A DNA stretch of 9,385 nt, taken from contig CAMNGN010000072.1 of NCBI GenBank assembly GCA_946538475.1, forward strand, positions 1-9,385, read 5' to 3'. This stretch comes from an uncultured Blautia sp. GTDB taxonomy: Bacteria > Bacillota > Clostridia > Lachnospirales > Lachnospiraceae. The notes beneath the pieces are model-generated. The model was not told where the DNA came from. It made no database searches and saw only the letters and a program-made list of their open reading frames with translations. The position numbers were made by a program, and so were the translations under genes. Positions within the stretch are counted from its first letter, which is position 1. The number at the start of each line of letters is the position of its first letter. Of this stretch, positions 1 through 6,376 are shown piece by piece.

Positions 1-1
1 T

Positions 2-2521
2 ATGAAAAAATGGTTTGGAAGGTTTTATCTGGACAAAGAAAAAGATATGATCGTCGACCTGTTTTTGGACGGAGAAGAAATGAGCTACATTCTTCGCACA
101 CCCAATCACAGGACCGGAAATCTGATCACAAACCTGGCAAAGCTCTGTGACCTCCCGGTGACTTTTGACGAGAAAGGCCTCAAGGTGATAGAGGGCATAC
201 TTCCCTGCTACATTGACGGATATAATCGTACCATCTATATCTTCCGCCTGGGCAATACCAAAGTCGCCAACATTTTTCCCGACGGTTGGATTGAGCTGAA
301 GGCTTCGATTCCGGCTATATCGAAAACGTTGATGAGCCAGACGAAGGATTACCGGCTGGACATCAAACGGACGATCATCAAGACATGGATCCCGAAAGAG
401 TGCAAATTCAGGACCGACCTGCACACACACATGAATGCGAACCTGAAGCCGGACATACTGATCGCTCTGGGCATCGCGCATCAGATCAGGTATCCTCTGT
501 ACTACATCAAAAAGCTGTCCCTTCGGTGCACGAATGAACAGAAGGACATGCTTGCCCGTCAGAGGAGAAAGGTGGCGGAGGGCTTTGCAGGTTCGACGCT
601 TTCCGGAAAATACCTGACGAGAAAGATCGACGACAATACCTTCATCAATTTCGCCGACCTGATCCTCAGAAACCCTGAGGATGCCGAATATAACATTGCG
701 AAGATCCGCGCGTCACTCGCTATCCTGAAAGATGGACAGGCAGTGTTTACCAACCTGGAAAAAGTGTATCTGTACCGTTACGTGTTCACCAAGGGAGTGC
801 CTTCCGAGGAGAAGATACCTTTTGAAGATATAGAGAGCATTCCCGACAGAGATATTGCGGGATATGTGCGGAAGATGCTTGAGGACCGGAAAAATCCCGA
901 TTACAGGGATAACACGATCTTTCAGGATAAGCTGCTGTGGATTGCCAGAAGCAGTGCGGACAGGGGCATCAATTATCTGGAAATCTCCGATACCACTCTG
1001 GTAAAGAATCCGCAGGCGGCTGACATGCTGGGGGAAGTGCATCGGGTCATGCCGGCAATCTATCTCGAGACGGGTGTGGTCATCCGCTTTCTTGCCGCTA
1101 TCCGCCGGATTGCACTGACCATTATAAAGGACAGCGTGATACAGGGAGATTATTTCCGTGAAAACCTGCAGGTGCTCTCCGCAGTGGCTGCCGATCCTTA
1201 TGTGGCAGGTGCAGATATCATCGGCGAGGAGATCAACGATATAAGGGAACTCAGGAATGTGATACGTGAGATCGTCAAAATCGCGAAGGACGATCCTTCT
1301 TTCGTGGTGCGTATACATGCGGGAGAAAACGACAGCCTGCGGGACAACGTGGCCAACAGCGTTGCCTGCGTCAAATCTGCTCTGGCGGAAGGCCAGCCCA
1401 TGCCGCACATGAGAATCGGACATGGACTGTACACGGCAAACCTGCGGTCGCAGAAAGGAAAAGCGCTGCTGCGTGAATTAAGGGACAGCAAGGTGGTGCT
1501 GGAGTTCCAGATCACTTCGAACGTGCGGCTGAACAATCTGAACACGCTCCGGAACCATCCGCTCTGCGCTTACCTGAAGGCAGGCGTCAGATGCGTGCAG
1601 GGTACCGACGGAGGGGCGCTGTACGGCACAGACTCGATCGACGAGCAGCTTTCACTGGGAAAACTTTTGAATCTTTCGCCCGATGATATGATGCGCATGC
1701 GCGAGTGCGAGGCGGAAGTGTACAGAAAGAGCATGGACGGCTTCCGCGCAAAGACAGAGGCGTGGTATGAGCGATATACGGGAAGAAAGCCGTCAAAAGA
1801 GGCAAAAGACCTGAGCATGGAGGATGAGACGTGTCGTCCCGAGAAGATCATATATTATTATCTTAAGGAGATAGACGGCCGAAAGGAGGAGTCCGGCAGA
1901 CCGCTGACGGGAGAGGGACGGCTGAATTCTTCCGAGGTGCTTAAGGACAGGATAATGGAGCTGCCGCAGGACGGAATTCCCGTGGTGCTTATGGGAGGCA
2001 GCTTCAACAGTGATACGCGAAAGACGAATGTGCAGGATTTCGGCCGGCATCTGATCGACGAGGTCCTGAAAATGGCGGATCCGGAGAAGGTTTTCTTTGT
2101 GGTCGGATATCGTCTTAAGGGGTATGAGGAGTATCTGATCGAAGAGAATCAGAAACGCTTCGGCGGCAGGTTCCGCATCTTCGCGATCATCCCGACGCTG
2201 ATTTCGGAGAAAGAGGAGCGAAATCTGAGGCGCAGCGGCGTGAATATCCGCGTCTCGATAGAATCGTCGCCCATGGGGCTTTATAAAAGCTTTGCCTATG
2301 AGATTTTCAAGAGAAGGTTTTCCGTGCTCCTGGCGCTGGATGGGAACAGTGCAGGGGCCAACATGGTGCAGGAAGCGAGAAACGCCAGATACAAATGTAG
2401 GACGTATGTCAGCGCCCACTCCAGGATATTGAAGACGAAAGCGGCTTCGCTGGGCGGATATGTGACGTTGTTTTCGGATGAAAAAGAGGTTTTGTCGGCG
2501 ATTCGGAAGGATATTACGTGA
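2..2521 (+). CDS. Adenosine deaminase-like hydrolase with C-terminal SLOG-like Rossmann domain
   Basis: The 839-residue protein carries the full metal site of the adenosine/AMP deaminase superfamily: HTH at 141-143 (two zinc histidines), HAGE at 439-442 (zinc His and catalytic Glu), RIGHG at 471-475 (catalytic His474), TSNV at 505-508, and GTDGG at 534-538 (zinc ligand Asp536). Hydrolytic deamination of an adenine nucleoside or nucleotide is therefore likely; the substrate is unknown. Ordinary ADAs are about 340 residues. Here about 140 residues precede the core, the HTH-to-HAGE distance is about 300 residues (roughly 200 in classical ADA), and a further domain follows at about 655-839. That domain starts with a hydrophobic strand and GGS (665-667) and has a GNSAG loop at 781-785, recalling SLOG-type nucleotide-binding folds (inference). 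The second Asp of the usual TDDP motif is Gly537. The size and split core recall RdrB of RADAR defence, but no RdrA-like ATPase gene is in view. The ATG lies at the window edge with no visible ribosome binding site, so the true start may be upstream. The TGA stop falls inside the palindromic element. Confidence 0.9.
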   Translation: MKKWFGRFYLDKEKDMIVDLFLDGEEMSYILRTPNHRTGNLITNLAKLCDLPVTFDEKGLKVIEGILPCYIDGYNRTIYIFRLGNTKVANIFPDGWIELKASIPAISKTLMSQTKDYRLDIKRTIIKTWIPKECKFRTDLHTHMNANLKPDILIALGIAHQIRYPLYYIKKLSLRCTNEQKDMLARQRRKVAEGFAGSTLSGKYLTRKIDDNTFINFADLILRNPEDAEYNIAKIRASLAILKDGQAVFTNLEKVYLYRYVFTKGVPSEEKIPFEDIESIPDRDIAGYVRKMLEDRKNPDYRDNTIFQDKLLWIARSSADRGINYLEISDTTLVKNPQAADMLGEVHRVMPAIYLETGVVIRFLAAIRRIALTIIKDSVIQGDYFRENLQVLSAVAADPYVAGADIIGEEINDIRELRNVIREIVKIAKDDPSFVVRIHAGENDSLRDNVANSVACVKSALAEGQPMPHMRIGHGLYTANLRSQKGKALLRELRDSKVVLEFQITSNVRLNNLNTLRNHPLCAYLKAGVRCVQGTDGGALYGTDSIDEQLSLGKLLNLSPDDMMRMRECEAEVYRKSMDGFRAKTEAWYERYTGRKPSKEAKDLSMEDETCRPEKIIYYYLKEIDGRKEESGRPLTGEGRLNSSEVLKDRIMELPQDGIPVVLMGGSFNSDTRKTNVQDFGRHLIDEVLKMADPEKVFFVVGYRLKGYEEYLIEENQKRFGGRFRIFAIIPTLISEKEERNLRRSGVNIRVSIESSPMGLYKSFAYEIFKRRFSVLLALDGNSAGANMVQEARNARYKCRTYVSAHSRILKTKAASLGGYVTLFSDEKEVLSAIRKDIT

Positions 2522-2823
2522 AACAGGGGGACGGTTCCACGTTCCATTTTCCATCCATCTGACAGGCCGCCACCCCCGCCATGCCCGTGGCCGAATGCAC
2601 ATCAGTCCGTGAACCGTTGTGCCTGCCCGAAGAGACAATAGGCTTAGAAGAACTCTTTCGCGAAGCCTTTGCTGAGCGAAAGTGCTAGTTCTTCTTAGCC
2701 TATTGGCTCTGAGAAACAGCAGGCACCGGTTCACGGACTGATGTGCATTCGGCCGCGGCATGGCGGGGGTGGCGGCCTGTCGGGTGGGTGGAAAATGGAA
2801 CGAGGAACCGTCCCCTGTTTCAC
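2518..2823. repeat. 306-bp near-perfect inverted repeat (REP/MITE-like palindromic element)
   Basis: The two halves are reverse complements over almost their whole length. Both ends read GTGAAACAGGGG inward. The outer arms, about 110 bases each (2518-2628 and about 2717-2823), match with only a few substitutions and one- or two-base indels, including a perfect 23-bp block beginning AATGCACATCAG. After a short mismatched bubble, an inner stem pairs 2636-2654 with 2687-2705 (one mismatch), and an innermost 7-bp stem (2655-2661 with 2676-2682) closes a 14-base loop. No transposase is encoded in it. The GGGGACGGTTCC end motif is one I recall as a recurrent dispersed repeat in clostridial and other genomes, often near REP-associated (Y1) transposases; that link is from memory. 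Open frames crossing it look like chance. It lies exactly between convergent genes and could fold as a very long hairpin in either transcript, so it may also terminate transcription from both sides. Confidence 0.9.
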
Positions 2824-3689
2824 CCGCGCCTCGTCCCCGTATACATCGCCCTGAATTCGGTAGGAGTGCACCCGCAGATCTGTTTGAACATCCGCAGGAA
2901 TGCGGAGAGGCTGGAAAAACCGGACTGCAGCGCCACTTCGATCACTGAGAGCGACGGATCCGCCAGGAGAGTACGCGCGTAATCGATCCGTTTTTGATTG
3001 AGATACTTGTAGAACGAAGAGTCCGTATACTGTTTGAAAAGCCGGGAAAAATGATATTTTGAGAAGCCGGCCTGATCGGCGGCCTGCTCAAGGGTGATGT
3101 TTTCGGTGAAATGGTCTTCTATATATGCGGCTAAATGGCGGAATTTTTCTGTGTACTCCTTCTGATGAGAAGCGACAGGAGAGACGCTTTGGCCGGTGCC
3201 TGCCCGCTGATTTCGCCCGAGCAGGACCAGGATCTCCAGAAACAGAGAGAAGATGAGCGGCTCCGAGTATGGGGCAAAGCTGAAGTATTCATCTTTGATC
3301 TTGAACATGTTCTTCTGAATCTGCTCGTAGATCATGGGATAATCTTCGGGCGTGATGAGGATAGCAGGGCTGATCAGAGAAACCAGCAGATTTATCTCAT
3401 TGATGGATATTTTGCCCATGCCGGGCTGAAAGATGATCCTCTCGCCGGTCTCCGGAGCGAAAAGCTCGTGTATTATGCATGGACAGATGATCAGGATATC
3501 GCCTTCGCGCAGATGAAACTTTTGCCCTCCACAGACTGCATCGTATGTATTGATCAGCGGCATGATCACTTCGAAGGAAGTGTGCCAGTGCGTGGGGTAA
3601 TTCTCGTATTCATCGTTGTAATACAGGCACACCTGGGAGTCGGCCTGATAGTCTACAGTTTCATATATGCCGTCAAGATGATGAATCAT
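2820..3689 (-). CDS. AraC-family transcriptional regulator, cupin plus double HTH
   Basis: The protein has 289 residues, typical of the family. The N-terminal half is a cupin-like sensor with HWH at 34-36, Glu40, and an EGDILIICP strand with His74 (about 62-75), which probably binds a sugar or related ligand. The C-terminal half is the AraC DNA-binding domain: first helix-turn-helix at about 199-220 (ITLEQAADQAGFSKYHFSRL), second at about 248-270, ending in the family signature CGCTPTEFR at 272-280. The frame stays open 77 codons further upstream, but the ATG ending at 3689 is chosen because an AGGAGGG stands 7 bases before it and the upstream residues look like translated AT-rich leader. It is divergent from the importer operon, so it most likely controls it, probably as an activator responding to the imported sugar. 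The stop codon TGA lies in the end of the palindromic element, and the last residues (TGTRRG) run up to that boundary. Confidence 0.93.
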   Translation of the reverse strand: MIHHLDGIYETVDYQADSQVCLYYNDEYENYPTHWHTSFEVIMPLINTYDAVCGGQKFHLREGDILIICPCIIHELFAPETGERIIFQPGMGKISINEINLLVSLISPAILITPEDYPMIYEQIQKNMFKIKDEYFSFAPYSEPLIFSLFLEILVLLGRNQRAGTGQSVSPVASHQKEYTEKFRHLAAYIEDHFTENITLEQAADQAGFSKYHFSRLFKQYTDSSFYKYLNQKRIDYARTLLADPSLSVIEVALQSGFSSLSAFLRMFKQICGCTPTEFRAMYTGTRRG

Positions 3690-3702
3690 AAAGCTGCCCT
3701 CC
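3690..3702 (-). promoter_or_regulatory. Strong ribosome binding site fixing the AraC gene start
   Basis: On the minus strand AGGAGGG is followed by 7 bases and then ATG at 3689. This is a near-ideal Shine-Dalgarno and spacing. It argues for the 289-residue start over the longer 366-residue open frame. Confidence 0.85.
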
Positions 3703-3774
3703 TGACTTTGTGAAATTATTAATTTGCAAAAGTTGCTTTCTTTATTACTGACAACTGTACCAAAACAATCGAAA

Positions 3775-3799
3775 AATTGCAATAATACACGTTGCAATT
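3775..3799. promoter_or_regulatory. AATTGCAA inverted repeat, candidate regulator operator
   Basis: AATTGCAA at 3775-3782 and its complement TTGCAATT at 3792-3799 flank a 9-base spacer. A further TTGCAA is at 3724-3729 inside TTTGCAAA. The sites lie in the divergent control region between the AraC gene and the importer operon, where the regulator is expected to bind. Assignment to this AraC protein is inference. The region is AT-rich, so some matches may be chance. Confidence 0.4.
3782..3787 (-). promoter_or_regulatory. Possible -10 box for the AraC gene
   Basis: Read on the minus strand this is TATTAT preceded directly by TG, with no convincing -35 at normal spacing. It falls in the spacer of the TTGCAA inverted repeat, which would suit autoregulation. 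It would give a leader of roughly 85 bases. This is a weak call based on sequence match only. Confidence 0.25.
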
Positions 3800-3831
3800 C
3801 GAAAAGCACCAATAGAAAATCCGTCATAATG

Positions 3832-3852
3832 CACAAAACGTAGCGTTTTGTG
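3832..3852. promoter_or_regulatory. Perfect 9-bp palindrome, candidate operator or hairpin
   Basis: CACAAAACG at 3832-3840 and CGTTTTGTG at 3844-3852 are exact reverse complements around a 3-base spacer, TAG. The odd spacer and full symmetry fit a dimeric repressor operator at least as well as an AraC site, which is usually a direct repeat. It has no following T run that would make it a terminator. It is about 110 bases before the likely transcription start of the importer operon. The cognate protein is unknown. Confidence 0.5.
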
Positions 3853-3948
3853 TTATAGAAATTGACATATCGGATAATTTCTGATTTTGAAAATAGCAAT
3901 AATTGATAATTAATCAGCAAGAATTACGGTGAGGAAGCATACCGGGTT

Positions 3949-3957
3949 TGATATGAT
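3949..3957 (+). promoter_or_regulatory. Candidate extended -10 promoter of the importer operon
   Basis: TGATATGAT gives the extended -10 TG, one base, then TATGAT at 3952-3957. The -35 position (about 3929-3934, GTGAGG) is poor, which is common for promoters that need an activator and fits control by the divergent AraC protein. The transcript would start near 3964 and have a leader of about 56 bases before the ATG at 4020. Confidence 0.5.
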
Positions 3958-4006
3958 GCATATATCAGCGGGGAACAACATTCTCCCAAAGCGTAAAGAG
4001 AATAAA

Positions 4007-4012
4007 AGGAGG
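4007..4012 (+). promoter_or_regulatory. Strong ribosome binding site of the solute-binding protein gene
   Basis: AGGAGG stands 7 bases before the ATG at 4020, in an A-rich context. It sets the start and predicts high translation, as expected for a binding protein needed in excess. Confidence 0.85.
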
Positions 4013-4019
4013 AAACATT

Positions 4020-5312
4020 ATGAAGAAAAGATGGCTTTCTGTTTTGCTTTCCGCAGCAATGGTGGCAGGAACACTGACAATGGCAGTTCCGGCACAGGCA
4101 GAAGAAGGAGGAGAAGTGCAGGAGATCACCTGGATGTTCTGGGATGATCTGGAAGCATCCGAGGACAACATCACAAAGGGCTTTGCAGATGTGATCGATC
4201 GCTTCAATACAGATTATGAAGGTGTTTATCATGTAACACCGATCACCACCACACTGGAAGAATATTATACACAGCTCAACGCTCTGGTTGACGCGGGCCA
4301 GACACCTGATGTGTTTATCGTAAGCCCCGGCCCGAACCTTGACGACTATGTACTTCCGGGAGTTGCGGCACCGCTCGATGAGTATCTCGAGGCAGATGGC
4401 TGGAAAGATACATTCTCAAGCGACGCGGTATTTGCACAGCAGACCTATGACGGAAAGATCTACGCGGTTCCGCTCAACATTGCTGCGGCATGTGTCTTCT
4501 ATAATAAAGAAATCTTTGAAGAGGCAGGAGCAGAGGTTCCCACAACATACGATGAACTTCTTGAGACATGCCAGAAGATCAAAGATGCGGGCTACACTCC
4601 GATCACCATCAGCGCCGGTACCGCATGGTGCCTGTCCATGCTGGCAGGTTACCTCTGCGACAGAGAGGGCGTCGATCTCGATGCGGTGAACAGCGGCGAA
4701 GAGAGCTGGAACAATGAGAAGACCGTTGCGGCAGGAGAAAAACTTCTTGAACTCTCCCAGTATTTCCAGGAGACCGCAGCAGGCGATTCCAACGACGATG
4801 CTACCGCAGCTCTGTACTTTGAAGAAGCAGCTATCCTGATCCAGGGTTCCTGGGCAATCGGCCAGATGAACGGCGCAAATCCTGATTTCGAAGAGAAATG
4901 CGGCGTATTCCAGTTCCCGGCAATCGAAGGCGGAAACGATCCGAACAGAGTTATCGCAAAATCTGACTCTCTTGCAATGAGCTCCACAACAGCTTCTCCC
5001 GAAGCATGCGTCGCTCTGATGAAATACTTCACCGATGACGAAGCACAGAGATACACCGCAGAAGTCGGCGGCAAGATTCCTGTAACAAACGTTGAGTATG
5101 ATGCAGACGCTGCTCCGGCACAGCTGGCAGACGTTATGGATATCTTCAACAACGCAACAGGTACATTCGGATTCTACAATGAGTCTCTTGTATCCTCCGA
5201 TGCAGGTTCCTATTTTGACAACCAGATGGTTAAGATCTTCCAGAAGGAGCTGACTCCCGAAGAAGCATTCCAGGCAGTAGAAGACTGGTATGCAGAGAAC
5301 GGATACAGATAA
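4020..5312 (+). CDS. Carbohydrate ABC transporter solute-binding protein (family 1)
   Basis: This 430-residue protein captures the sugar outside the membrane and delivers it to the two permeases that follow. It starts with a clear signal peptide: KKR at 2-4, a hydrophobic stretch, then AQA at 25-27, giving probable cleavage before Glu28. The mature part has the usual family-1 pattern, including an early strand (EITWMFWDD), the GQTPDVFIVSPG region, and IYAVPLNIAAACVFYNKEIFEEAG, which matches the typical hinge-proximal segment. It ends with a helical tail rich in Glu, Ala and Trp. Unlike most binding proteins of single-membrane Firmicutes, no lipobox cysteine is present in the leader. Codon use (many GCA, GAA, ATC and CTT) looks like that of a highly expressed gene and differs from the deaminase gene upstream. 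The divergent AraC gene, the permeases and the GH3 enzyme point to a plant-type oligosaccharide ligand, but the ligand cannot be read from the sequence. Confidence 0.95.
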   Translation: MKKRWLSVLLSAAMVAGTLTMAVPAQAEEGGEVQEITWMFWDDLEASEDNITKGFADVIDRFNTDYEGVYHVTPITTTLEEYYTQLNALVDAGQTPDVFIVSPGPNLDDYVLPGVAAPLDEYLEADGWKDTFSSDAVFAQQTYDGKIYAVPLNIAAACVFYNKEIFEEAGAEVPTTYDELLETCQKIKDAGYTPITISAGTAWCLSMLAGYLCDREGVDLDAVNSGEESWNNEKTVAAGEKLLELSQYFQETAAGDSNDDATAALYFEEAAILIQGSWAIGQMNGANPDFEEKCGVFQFPAIEGGNDPNRVIAKSDSLAMSSTTASPEACVALMKYFTDDEAQRYTAEVGGKIPVTNVEYDADAAPAQLADVMDIFNNATGTFGFYNESLVSSDAGSYFDNQMVKIFQKELTPEEAFQAVEDWYAENGYR

Positions 5313-5343
5313 ACCGGTATACCGGCTGCACTTGACTGAATAT

Positions 5344-5377
5344 GCGGGGCTGTCACTTCGGCAGTCCCGCTATTTTT
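5344..5377 (+). terminator. Intrinsic terminator or attenuator after the binding-protein gene
   Basis: An 11-bp stem pairs 5344-5354 with 5360-5370 (two G-U pairs) around a 5-base loop and is followed by TATTTTT at 5371-5377. It lies 32 bases after the stop codon and before the permease genes. Partial read-through would give much more binding protein than permease, a common arrangement in sugar ABC operons. Pairing is visible; strength is inferred. Confidence 0.75.
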
Positions 5378-5379
5378 CC

Positions 5380-5397
5380 GGACTTAGTCATAAGTCC
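5380..5397 (+). other. Small perfect hairpin just after the terminator
   Basis: GGACTTA at 5380-5386 pairs exactly with TAAGTCC at 5391-5397 around a GTCA loop. It has no T run. It starts 2 bases after the terminator's T run and so would form the 5' end of any processed permease transcript. It may protect that RNA or be incidental. The rest of the gap to 5462 shows only the permease ribosome binding site (AAAGGA at 5451-5456). Confidence 0.4.
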
Positions 5398-5462
5398 ACG
5401 AAGCGGATCGTCGGTCACTACTTCTCCGTGCCGCTTACTTTGATCGATAGAAAGGACCGAAC

Positions 5463-6362
5463 ATGGATAAACTGTTAAGAAATAAAACCGCGATCTTTAT
5501 TTTTGTCGCGCCGGCGCTGATCCTGTTTACGGTAGTTCTGTTTATTCCGATCGGCACATCGTTTTATTACGCACTGTGTACATATGACCGGACGACCAGA
5601 AGCTATTCATTTATCGGCCTGGGCAACTTCCAAAAGATGCTGACCGATCCGAATATGCGCATCGCTCTCAAAAACTCGTTATTCTTCCTTCTTTTCTCCT
5701 GCATCTCCCAGCTGATCATGGGCCTTCTGCTGGCAGGACTCCTGACAAATATCAAGAAGGGAAGAAATCTTTTCAAGAACGTAATCTATATGCCCTGTGT
5801 ACTTTCGTCCGCAGCCCTCGGACTTCTGTGGGCATTCCTGTTTCACGCCAAAGTCGGTATCAACAACCTTCTCGCCAATTTCGGCATTAAAGGACCCGCC
5901 TGGCTGTATTCGACCACGGGATTTATCACCCTGCCTATGTGGGTGATCGCTTTTGTCGCCCTCTGGCAGTATGTAGGCCAGTCCATGATGCTCTACATGG
6001 CGCAGATTTCGGGCATCAGTAAATCTCTGTATGAAGCATCGTACATTGACGGTGCGACAAAGGCGAAGGCATTCCGTTATATCACGCTTCCGCTCATCAA
6101 ACCGATGGTCGGAACCGCAATGAGTCTCAACGCGATCGGCTCGCTCAAATTCTTCGATCTGATCTACTCCATGCTGGGAGATAAGACAGAAAACCTGAAG
6201 ATGGACGTGCTGGCGACATATCTTTATCGAACCGGCTTTTCGAGCAAGGGCGGCCATCATTACGGCTACGCCAGTGCCATAGGAATCGTTCTGGTCATTC
6301 TGTGTCTGCTGGCCACTGCGATCATCAACCGTATCTTTAAGACTGAAAATTACGAAATGTGA
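5463..6362 (+). CDS. Sugar ABC transporter permease, MsmF/UgpA type
   Basis: This 299-residue integral membrane subunit forms half of the import channel. Six hydrophobic spans are visible at about 11-31, 71-95, 107-127, 157-178, 210-230 and 267-288. The cytoplasmic coupling loop that docks the ATPase is clear: EASYIDGATKAKAFRYITLP at 191-210, matching the EAA consensus with its Asp-Gly and final Pro. The start is set by AAAGGA 6 bases before the ATG. It is separated from the binding-protein gene by 150 bases holding a terminator-like hairpin, and from the next permease gene by only 14 bases, so the two permeases are probably co-translated. It is the first-permease type, which normally pairs with an MsmG-like partner. 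Confidence 0.95.
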   Translation: MDKLLRNKTAIFIFVAPALILFTVVLFIPIGTSFYYALCTYDRTTRSYSFIGLGNFQKMLTDPNMRIALKNSLFFLLFSCISQLIMGLLLAGLLTNIKKGRNLFKNVIYMPCVLSSAALGLLWAFLFHAKVGINNLLANFGIKGPAWLYSTTGFITLPMWVIAFVALWQYVGQSMMLYMAQISGISKSLYEASYIDGATKAKAFRYITLPLIKPMVGTAMSLNAIGSLKFFDLIYSMLGDKTENLKMDVLATYLYRTGFSSKGGHHYGYASAIGIVLVILCLLATAIINRIFKTENYEM

Positions 6363-6371
6363 GAGGGGGAG
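6363..6371 (+). promoter_or_regulatory. Ribosome binding site choosing the second permease start
   Basis: GAGGGGGAG lies 5 bases before the ATG at 6377. The in-frame GTG at 6359 would place this purine run inside the coding sequence and has no comparable site of its own, so the ATG is favoured. Confidence 0.7.
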
Positions 6372-6376
6372 AAAAA

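Noticed and set aside
713..1423. Minus-strand open frame of 236 codons within the deaminase gene
   Set aside because: It overlaps the conserved deaminase core and its translation shows no family motif.
1793..2761. Open reading frame of 322 codons on the minus strand through the end of the deaminase gene and the palindrome
   Set aside because: Arg-rich low-quality translation with no domain; the palindrome repeats much of its sequence and the sense strand is a well-supported gene.
2518..2823. CRISPR or tandem repeat explanation for the repetitive gap
   Set aside because: The repetition is a single inverted repeat with nested stems, not several direct repeats with spacers.
3135..3713. Plus-strand open frame of 192 codons opposite the AraC gene
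   Set aside because: The AraC gene on the other strand has full family motifs and a strong ribosome binding site; this frame has no recognisable domain.
3862..3867. Consensus -35 box TTGACA upstream of the binding-protein gene
   Set aside because: No acceptable -10 follows at 16-19 bases; the extended -10 at 3949-3957 is a better candidate for the operon start.
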